In this document: positions 6,566-12,442 of the stretch, in pieces | How the letters are laid out: each line of letters begins with the position of its first letter | Numbering within the stretch: position 1 is the first letter of the stretch | Assembly (NCBI GenBank): GCA_031370485.1 | Contig: JANMQK010000117.1 | Coordinates: 1 to 12,442, forward strand | From: JANMQK01 sp031370485 | GTDB lineage: Bacteria > Acidobacteriota > Polarisedimenticolia > Gp22-AA2 | Length of the DNA stretch: 12,442 bases | Direction of reading: 5' to 3' | Made by a program: the position numbers and the translations under genes | The notes under the pieces: model-generated | Database searches by the model: none | What the model was told of the DNA's origin: nothing | What the model saw: the letters and a program-made list of their open reading frames with translations, nothing else

Positions 6566-8490
6566 CAGCCTTTCAGGCCGGCGCCGGCGAGCGCGGGCTC
6601 CTTGATCTTCTCGATGCGGATGGCGGTCGCCTTGAACTCCGCCGTTCCCGACTTTGGATCGGTGGCGTCGATCGTGAGAAGGTTCGTGGCCACGTCGTCC
6701 GGGAAATGGAGCGTCATGAAGGCGAGCCCCGGGCGCAGCCCCGTGTCGTAGCGCACGGGCGCCAGGATCGAGCCTCTCCGGGAAGTCACGCGCACGACCT
6801 CCCCTTCGTCGACCCCGTACTGCCCGCCGTCCTCCGGCGCGAGGTCGAGCGTTTCCCCCCGGCGGAGCGGGGAACTGTAGCCGGATGTCTGCACTCCGGT
6901 GTTGAACGAGTCGAGGCGGCGCCCCGTCGTCAGGCGGATCGGGTACTCGCCGGTCAGCTCGTCCACGGCGGGCTCGAATTCGACCGGGACGAGCGGCGCC
7001 TTCGGGCCCCGGCACGGCTCCTCCCAGAGCCGCGCATGGAGGAACTGCTCGCCCGGATGTGTCTCGTCGTAGCAGGGCCAATGCAGGCCGTTCATCTCCT
7101 CGAGCCTTCGGTAGGACATGCCGGCGTGCATCGGCGAAAGCGACCGCACCTCGTTCCAGATCTCCTCCGCCGTGGGATGTCCCCAGTCGTGCCCGAGTCG
7201 GGCCGCCAGGTCGCAAAGAATGTCGAGGTCGTCTCTTGCCTCGCCCGGAGGGTCCAGGGCCTTGCGGACCCGCTGCACCCTGCGCTCGCTGCTCGTGACG
7301 GTCCCCTCCGCCTCGCACCAGGCCGCCGCGGCCGGCAGGACGACGTGCGCCATCGCGGCCGTCCGTGTCATGAAGAGATCCTGCACCACGATGTGGTCGA
7401 GCCTTTCCATCAGGCCGACGGCCCGTTTCATGTCGGCTTCCGACTGACAGGGATTCTCGCCGATGATGTACACCGTCCGGAGGTCGCCCCGCTCCATCGC
7501 CTCGAACATCTCTGACAGGTGCCAGCCGTATTTCGGGGGGAGCGTGACCTTCCAGGCGCGCTCGAACCGGGCGCGGACCTCCGCGTCCTCCACGTCCTGG
7601 AAGCCCGGGTACTTGTTCGGAATCGCTCCCATGTCCCCGCCGCCCTGCACGTTGTTCTGGCCCCGCAGGGGATTAAGACCCGAGCCGTAGCGCCCGACGT
7701 GGCCCGTCAGCAGGGAGAGGTTGATGATCGCCAGTACGTTGTCCACGGCGTTATGGTGCTCGGTGATGCCGAGCGTCCAGCAGATCTCGGCGCGGTCGGC
7801 GCGGGCGTAGTCGTGGGCCATCTGGCGAATGACCGCGGCCGGCGCCCCGGTCAGCCGTTCCCCTTCGGCGAGCGTGTAACGCTCGACCTTCGCCTTGTAC
7901 TCCTCGAAGCCGGTCGTGGCACGCTCCACGAAGGCGCGGTTGACGAGCCCGCTGGCGATGATCTCGCGGCCCATGGCGTTGGCCAGGGCGATGTCCGACC
8001 CGACGTCGATCCCGAGCCAGGTGTCGGCCCACTGAGCGGAGCTGGTCCGTCGCGGGTCGACCGCGTAGAGCTTTGCCCCGTTGCGCACCCCCTTCAACAG
8101 ATGATGGAAGAAGATCGGGTGCGTCTCGCGGGCGTTCGAGCCCCACAGGATGATGAGGTCCGTTTCCTCAATCTCCTGGTAGGAGCTCGTCCCGCCCCCC
8201 GCTCCGAAGACCGTCGCCAGACCGACGACGCTGGGAGCGTGTCAGGTCCGGTTGCAGGAGTCGACGTTGTTGCTGCCGAGCACCGCGCGGGCGAACTTCT
8301 GGGCCAGGAAATTCACCTCATTGGTCGCCTTCGAGCAGCTGAACACGCCGAAGGCCTGCGAGCCTCGCCTGCCGACCGTCTCCTTGAAGCCTGCCGCCGC
8401 GCGGTCGAGCGCCTCCTCCCACGTGGCCCGACGCAATTGACCGTTTTCGCGGACCATGGGGTGGGTGAGACGCGTGTAGCGGTTTTTCAT
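6565..8490 (-). CDS. fdhF: Selenocysteine-containing formate dehydrogenase catalytic subunit (lacks the N-terminal [4Fe-4S] domain)
   Basis: This 641-residue molybdopterin oxidoreductase interconverts formate and CO2 at a bis-pterin Mo or W centre. The reading frame contains one internal TGA (8242-8244) at codon 83. The context NRT-U-HAPSVVGLAT matches E. coli FdhF ARV-U-HGPSVAGL, so it is read as selenocysteine: the frame continues uninterrupted for 558 codons, and a SECIS-like hairpin follows. His84 and Arg276 (in LNPLRGQNNVQGGGDMG) align with the catalytic His141 and Arg333 of FdhF. The C-terminal pterin-binding domain (about 520-641) has LTTGRRLDSFNTG and FMTLHFPD. The usual N-terminal Molybdop_Fe4S4 domain is missing; the protein begins just after it (RENGQLRRATWEEALDRAA) and the domain is encoded at the end of the 3759-4694 gene. 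ATG 8490 has an AGGGAGG Shine-Dalgarno 4 bases upstream; a GTG at 8529 has none at proper spacing. Without Sec insertion only an 82-residue peptide would be made. Confidence 0.93.
8200..8244 (-). promoter_or_regulatory. Bacterial SECIS element directing Sec insertion at UGA 8242-8244
   Basis: Directly after the UGA the mRNA can fold into a two-tier hairpin. The lower stem is CGCUCC (8234-8239) with GGAGCG (8200-8205). The upper stem is CGUCG (8226-8230) with CGACG (8212-8216), extended by U·G and C-G pairs, and it is closed by a GGUCU apical loop (8219-8223). The E. coli fdhF SECIS has the same GGUCU loop, and from memory of that sequence its start is also 18 bases after the UGA. The lower-stem pairing is not dictated by the protein motif, so it is independent support. 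SelB with Sec-tRNA would bind the apical loop. Confidence 0.85.
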
Positions 8491-8532
8491 GGCGCCTCCC
8501 TGAGAGTCACACCTCTGATTCTGCCACACTTC

Positions 8533-11508
8533 CTACCGGCGGCGCTGCGACTCCGCGCCCCGGTCGCCGGAAGCCTTCCCCCCGTCCCGGGCGGCCTGGC
8601 CGCGGAACCGGGAGGCCGGTCCGCGTCCGCGTGACGAGGAGCCGCGATCGCGGGATGAAGGGCGGCGGTCGCGGGACCTGGACTCCTCGGGCGGAGGGGA
8701 GGGGGGCCGCTGCGCGAAGAAGCGCTGGCAGGCGTCCTTGAATCGCGCCTGCAGCGCGAGCCCCGGCTCGCCGGGCAGGGGGCCCAGACGCTGCCAGGCG
8801 GCCTGGAGCTTCTTGACCTCCTCCGCCGAAGAGTGCCACCGGCTCTCCTCCGCCTTCCGGCCCCCCATGGTGTTGGAGGCGAGCGCCTCCCTCAGATGGG
8901 CGGCCAGGATGGCGGCGGGAGAGGCGCCCGGATCGGACTGCGGTCCGGTTCCCGGGAGGAATCCCTCGAGGCGGGTGCAGATTTGTTCCATCTTCCCGCG
9001 GGTCGCGCCGAAGTCGAGGTCGGTGCCGCGGAAACTCTCCGGGTGGAGTCCGGCGAGCCGCTCGATGGCGCGCAGGAAACGATCCGACAGCGGGTCGCCG
9101 CTGGACGGCGGCGCGGCGCCGCCTTTCTGCCAGCGAACCCGCAATGCAATCACCCGCCCGGCCAGCCCCTCGGGCGCCGGAGCGGAGGTCGCGTCTTCCA
9201 GCGGGAGCATCTCCTCGATCTCGCGGCAGAGGACCTCACGCTCGGCCTGCCGGGCCTCCCGTTCGATCTCCTCGCGGCGGCCCAGGCGCTCGAAGAACCG
9301 ATCGCATGCCTGCCGGAGCCGGCGGCCGAGGATTTCGCCGCGGCTCTTGCGCAACGGGCCGATCGTTTTCCACTCGATCTGAAGCCGCTTGAGCTCCGCG
9401 GCGGTTGCCTCCCACTCCGTGGAGTCGGCCAGCGACTCGGCCCTGGCGCAGAGCTCCTCCTTGCGCGTCTGGCGCTCGGCCCACTGCTCCTTGCGGCGAT
9501 CGAGGTCCGCCTTCCGGCGGGTGAAGAAACGGTCGCACGGCGCCCGGAACCGTTCCCACACGGCCCTGGTGCTCGCCCGCGCCACGGGCCCCACGGTTTT
9601 CCATTCCGCCTGGATTGCCTTGATCTCTTCGGCCGTCTTGATCCAGTCCGACAACTCGGCCAGCGCCTCCGCGCGCTCGCAGAGGGCCTCCTTTGCCTTC
9701 AAGTTGACTGCGTGCTCCTCCGACTGGCGGGACAGGTGGGCCTCGCAGCGGGAGCGCACGGCGTCCCGGGCCGCTTCAAAGCGCAGCCGGATCGGCTCCG
9801 GGGCCTCCCGCGCGCCGATACGCGCCCGCCGCCAGCGCCGCTCGAGCTCCCGAAGCTTGCGCGTGGCCTTGTCGAGGTCCTCAAGGCCGACGAGGGCCTC
9901 CATGCGGGCGCACAGGTCTTCCTGCACGTTGGTGTCGACCCACTGTTTCCACTCGCCGATCTCGATCAGGTCATGGAGGCGCGCGCCGAGCCCCGTCTTG
10001 AGCTTTTTCAGGCGCTCGAGGATCTGTTCCCGATCGCGCTTGGTGGGGACAGGCGCCGCTTCCTGCAGGGCCTTCCTGACGGCCCGCAATCCGCGCTCGG
10101 CGTCCCTGAGCGTGAGGTCCTCCGCCGGCAGTCTCGGCTCGAGGTCGTCGCAAAGCGCCGACAGGCGTTGCAGGTTCGCCTGGCGCGTCAGCGACACCTC
10201 GCGGCGCGCCGCGGCCTCCCGCTCCGCGAGGTGCGTCTCGGAGCCCCGGAATCGCTCCTCAAGGTCCGCGTCCTGGTTGTCGTCCGCGTGGAGCGAGAGC
10301 CACTCCCTCTGCAGCTCCGGCCAGCGGGTGCGCGCCCCCGCGAGATCCTCCGAGCCGGCCAGGGCCTCCGCCTCCAGGCACAAGGTCTCGCGCTGGGTGC
10401 GCCGCGCGCCGTGCGCCTCGAGCGTTTCGTGCCGGTGCAGGCAGGCGCTGCAGGCGCGCTCGAAGCGGTGGTTCAGGGTTTCGACCTTTGGATGCGTGAT
10501 CGGCGGCAGCGTAAGCCAGTCGGCACGCGCCCGCTCAAGACGCGCGGGGGCCCCGTCGCCCTGGATGGCCTCGACTTCCCGGCACAGGGCGGTGCGCGCC
10601 GCGATTCCGTGCCCGACCTCTTCAAGGTGGTGGCGCATCTCGGAGCGCTCGGCGTCGTGCCGGGCGATCTGTTCGCGCAGCGCGTCCTTGGCCTCCTCGA
10701 AGCGGCGTGAAAGCTCCTCGTCGGCATCCCATCCCAGCGCCTGCCACTCCGCCTCGGTTTTCGCCATCTGCAGGCGGGCGCGGTCCCAGTTGTCGGAATG
10801 AAGGAGAAACTCCATCGAGTGGCAAATCTCGACGGCCTGCGCCCGGAGGACCTCGGGGTCGGGGGGCTTGGGCGCCTGCTCCAGCGCCGCCAGCATCTCC
10901 CGCGCCCGGAGGACGACCGCATCGTGCTTCGCCTTCAGGGCGACCGCCTTCAAAAGGTGAGGATCGCGGATCTGCGCCAGGGCGGCGAGGGCGGAGTCCT
11001 CGTGGTCGCTCTTCATCGCCACCGTCCCGGACTCCGATTCGTCGGTGATCCGCTCGAGCGCCGCCAGGCGGATGCCGGCGTCGAGGGCATGACGCGCCAC
11101 GCTGCCCAGGGCTTTCCTGTCGTCGAGCCTAGCGAGGGCCGAGCGGCGCAGCGTGTCGGAGGCGGCCACCCGGGCGACCCGGGCGAGATGCTTCGGCTCG
11201 GACAGGCTGGCGAGCGCCGCCTGCGCCCGGCCCGAGTCCGGCTCCACCGACGCAAGACCCACCAGGACTTCACAGGCCTCGTCCCGCACCTTCCTGTTCT
11301 CGTCGCCGCGCGCCAGCGTCCCGAGCACCTCCGGATCGACGAGGCGTCTCACAGCGGCCCGCCGCACGCGGACGTCCGGGTCCTCGGTGGCGAGGGCGCG
11401 GAGAACCTCGTGCTGGTCCTCCGGAAGGTCCTCGACGCCCGCGGCGCGGACGACCGGGTCCTTGTCCTTCCATCGGGGGTTGGGACGCAGACGGTCCATG
11501 ACGCCCAT
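8533..11508 (-). CDS. HEAT-repeat and DUF349-repeat protein with Arg/Ser-rich C-terminal tail
   Basis: This is a 991-residue, probably cytoplasmic, all-helical protein of unknown function. Residues about 15-212 form HEAT-like repeats (such as DPDVRVRRAAVRRL, NRKVRDEACEVLVGL, DTLRRSALARL). From about 223 to 933 come DUF349-type helical repeats. The two clearest are at 604-668 (IQAEWKTVGPV, then WERFRAPCDRFF) and 682-745 (LQIEWKTIGPL, then ACDRFFERL). Weaker copies lie near 305-360, 373-430, 526-592 and 873-933, and much of this region may be coiled coil. The last 58 residues are basic and low-complexity (SRSRDRR, SSRDRGSSSRGRG), suggesting nucleic-acid binding. ATG 11508 is chosen because GGAGG lies 8 bases upstream; TTG 11511 and ATG 11499 are alternatives. 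The stop is 42 bases before the formate dehydrogenase start, so co-transcription is possible. I cannot assign a role. Confidence 0.85.
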   Translation of the reverse strand: MGVMDRLRPNPRWKDKDPVVRAAGVEDLPEDQHEVLRALATEDPDVRVRRAAVRRLVDPEVLGTLARGDENRKVRDEACEVLVGLASVEPDSGRAQAALASLSEPKHLARVARVAASDTLRRSALARLDDRKALGSVARHALDAGIRLAALERITDESESGTVAMKSDHEDSALAALAQIRDPHLLKAVALKAKHDAVVLRAREMLAALEQAPKPPDPEVLRAQAVEICHSMEFLLHSDNWDRARLQMAKTEAEWQALGWDADEELSRRFEEAKDALREQIARHDAERSEMRHHLEEVGHGIAARTALCREVEAIQGDGAPARLERARADWLTLPPITHPKVETLNHRFERACSACLHRHETLEAHGARRTQRETLCLEAEALAGSEDLAGARTRWPELQREWLSLHADDNQDADLEERFRGSETHLAEREAAARREVSLTRQANLQRLSALCDDLEPRLPAEDLTLRDAERGLRAVRKALQEAAPVPTKRDREQILERLKKLKTGLGARLHDLIEIGEWKQWVDTNVQEDLCARMEALVGLEDLDKATRKLRELERRWRRARIGAREAPEPIRLRFEAARDAVRSRCEAHLSRQSEEHAVNLKAKEALCERAEALAELSDWIKTAEEIKAIQAEWKTVGPVARASTRAVWERFRAPCDRFFTRRKADLDRRKEQWAERQTRKEELCARAESLADSTEWEATAAELKRLQIEWKTIGPLRKSRGEILGRRLRQACDRFFERLGRREEIEREARQAEREVLCREIEEMLPLEDATSAPAPEGLAGRVIALRVRWQKGGAAPPSSGDPLSDRFLRAIERLAGLHPESFRGTDLDFGATRGKMEQICTRLEGFLPGTGPQSDPGASPAAILAAHLREALASNTMGGRKAEESRWHSSAEEVKKLQAAWQRLGPLPGEPGLALQARFKDACQRFFAQRPPSPPPEESRSRDRRPSSRDRGSSSRGRGPASRFRGQAARDGGKASGDRGAESQRRR

Positions 11509-11560
11509 CAACGACTCCTCCGGGCCTTGCGCCTATTCGATCCTGGGGCTTTCAGCGATG

Positions 11561-11566
11561 ATTCTA
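11561..11566 (-). promoter_or_regulatory. Weak candidate -10 box for the HEAT/DUF349 gene
   Basis: The 119-bp gap 11509-11627 lies between two minus-strand genes. It holds TAGAAT (minus strand), which matches TATAAT at 5 of 6 positions, about 52 bases before the ATG at 11508. Only a poor -35 match (TGATCC or GATCCA) lies at 17-18 bases spacing. This stretch is less GC-rich than its surroundings, as promoters often are. No terminator hairpin for the upstream Cys-rich gene was seen. Confidence 0.25.
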
Positions 11567-11627
11567 AGTCATTCCGGCGATCTTGGATCACGCGTTCGTC
11601 GGAAGATGGCGCGAGCGGCTCGTGGCC

Positions 11628-12442
11628 TCAAGGGCAGGGGACGGGGGACTGCCGGACCACACGTCTCAGGTCGCCGGCCGGCGCGCATGCGGTGTAGGGC
11701 GCGGAGGGGGACGGAGCGGGACCGAGCAGGCAAACCTGGCCGGGTGTCGTGGTCGTCGCGGGGAGGGACGGGCAGGTGCCGGTGCAGGTCCCCCCGCCAC
11801 CGCAATTGCTGTTGACCGAGCACGAGGTGCTGACGCAGGCGGCGTCCGTGGAGCACGCCGTGCCGTCGAAGCACTTGCCCGCTCCCCCGAGACCGCAGGC
11901 TCCCGGCCCCGTCGTCTGGCAGCCGAGACACTCGGTCGCGGTGCGGCAGAGCCTGCCCACGCGAGGACCGGAGCAGATCAGGTGCTTGCCGCAGCCGCCA
12001 AAGTCTCCGACCCCGGCGTCGGTCGAGCAGACGGATCGTCTCACCGAGCACTGGCCGCCGGCGCCGCAATTGGCGTCGGCCGAGCAGGCGGTATTGAAGC
12101 AGGTGCTGTCCACGAGGCAACCGGTGCCGTCGAAGCACTTGCCGGCCCCCCCGAGACCGCAGGCTCCCGCGCCGGCCGTCCGGCACGTCGAATTCACGAC
12201 ACAGGTTCCACCCGGGCAGTTGGCGTTCACGTTGCACAGCAACCCGCCGTTCGTGCCACCGTCGCACCAGCCGTCGCCGTTGCAGAGGGCCGGGCTAGCG
12301 CAGCCGAGGGGATCGAGCGCGCCGGGGGTGATGCTGCTGTGCCCGACGAGGTAGTAATAGGCCTGTCCGACGGGTCGGTTGCCGGGGTCGGGGGCCGAGG
12401 CGACCGGGGATCCGACCGCGGGCTGCGGGATGTCGGACTGCA
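11628..12442 (-). CDS. Cys-rich repeat protein, probably secreted; N-terminus lies beyond the window
   Basis: The minus-strand frame is open from the right window edge to a TGA at 11628-11630, showing 270 C-terminal residues. The visible start reads PVGQAYYYLVGHSSITPGALDPLG, split here as PVGQAYYYLVG and HSSITPGALDPLG. This segment resembles ones I associate with large exported proteins of uncultured Acidobacteriota-like and related bacteria (recollection, not a search). It is followed by about 200 residues containing roughly 31 cysteines. Two similar modules begin with ACGLGGAGKCFDGT and continue to C-x6-C-type loops such as SADANCGAGGQC and SVNSNCGGGGTC. A Thr/Pro-rich spacer (LPATTTTPGQ) precedes the end, PVPCP. 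The dense paired cysteines imply disulfides and hence an extracytoplasmic location, but no signal peptide can be seen because the N-terminus is outside the window. No membrane anchor or sorting signal is seen at the C-terminus. Function unknown. An internal TTG at 12242 is not the real start, because the coding frame clearly continues upstream. Confidence 0.72.
   Translation of the reverse strand, partial: QSDIPQPAVGSPVASAPDPGNRPVGQAYYYLVGHSSITPGALDPLGCASPALCNGDGWCDGGTNGGLLCNVNANCPGGTCVVNSTCRTAGAGACGLGGAGKCFDGTGCLVDSTCFNTACSADANCGAGGQCSVRRSVCSTDAGVGDFGGCGKHLICSGPRVGRLCRTATECLGCQTTGPGACGLGGAGKCFDGTACSTDAACVSTSCSVNSNCGGGGTCTGTCPSLPATTTTPGQVCLLGPAPSPSAPYTACAPAGDLRRVVRQSPVPCP
11861..11905 (-). 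repeat. Direct repeat copy 1 within the Cys-rich gene
   Basis: This 45-base stretch matches 12125-12169 with two mismatches, at a period of 264 bases (88 codons). It encodes the repeated module start around CGLGGAGKCFDGTA. Near-identity at DNA level suggests recent internal duplication or gene conversion. Confidence 0.8.
12125..12169 (-). repeat. Direct repeat copy 2 within the Cys-rich gene
   Basis: This is the partner of the copy at 11861-11905, differing at two of 45 bases and encoding the module start around CGLGGAGKCFDGTG. It lies in the same frame, 88 codons upstream in the protein. Confidence 0.8.

Noticed and set aside
8242..8244. The internal stop as evidence of a pseudogene or of two separate genes
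   Set aside because: The stop is TGA at the exact selenocysteine site of formate dehydrogenases, the frame is intact on both sides, catalytic residues are kept, and a SECIS-like hairpin follows.
8491..8532. A dedicated promoter or terminator between the DUF349 gene and the formate dehydrogenase gene
   Set aside because: Only a Shine-Dalgarno is clear; CAGAAT resembles a -10 box but has no -35 partner I trust, and the AGAG/CTCT pairing is only 4 bp.
8833..10801. Long open frames on the plus strand across the DUF349 gene (625 and 470 codons), and similar ones at 4862-6751 and 7519-8634
   Set aside because: They lie antisense to well-supported genes, are rich in Arg, Pro and Gly or low-complexity, and show no recognisable domain; expected in very GC-rich coding DNA.

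Overview
The window is GC-rich coding DNA with short intergenic gaps. It holds eight protein-coding genes, and the first and last run off the window edges. High GC, a selenocysteine-containing soluble formate dehydrogenase, and a secreted Cys-rich protein with a 'VGQAYYYLVG'-type segment suggest an uncultured soil or subsurface bacterium, for example of Acidobacteriota or Myxococcota type. That placement is inference and low confidence. No rRNA, tRNA, CRISPR array or insertion sequence was seen.

Left part (1-2897): a peptide/nickel-type ABC importer. A periplasmic substrate-binding protein (minus strand, C-terminus cut off by the window edge) is divergent from two overlapping permease genes of DppB and DppC type (plus strand). 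The substrate-binding gene has a plausible sigma70-like promoter in the 87-bp divergent gap. No ATPase gene is in view. A GC-rich hairpin lies in the 40-bp convergent gap that follows.

Centre (2938-8490, minus strand): a tightly packed operon, read from right to left. It encodes a molybdenum/tungsten formate dehydrogenase catalytic subunit with an in-frame UGA (selenocysteine 83), a NuoE-NuoF fusion (NAD/FMN diaphorase), a 311-residue iron-sulfur protein, and the RNA methyltransferase TrmJ. The UGA lies where E. coli FdhF has Sec140. It is followed by a two-tier hairpin with a GGUCU apical loop, matching a bacterial SECIS. The formate dehydrogenase alpha chain is split and reordered. The domain that binds the [4Fe-4S] cluster next to the molybdopterin is not on the catalytic polypeptide but forms the C-terminal tail of the 311-residue protein, two genes downstream. 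Together the three proteins should make a soluble NAD-linked formate dehydrogenase: formate is oxidised at Mo/W-Sec, electrons pass through Fe-S clusters to FMN, and then to NAD. The complex could also run in reverse as a CO2 reductase.

Right part (8533-12442, minus strand): a 991-residue HEAT-repeat plus DUF349-repeat protein with an Arg/Ser-rich tail lies directly upstream of the formate dehydrogenase operon. Upstream of that is the C-terminal portion of a secreted, Cys-rich repeat protein that continues beyond the right edge.
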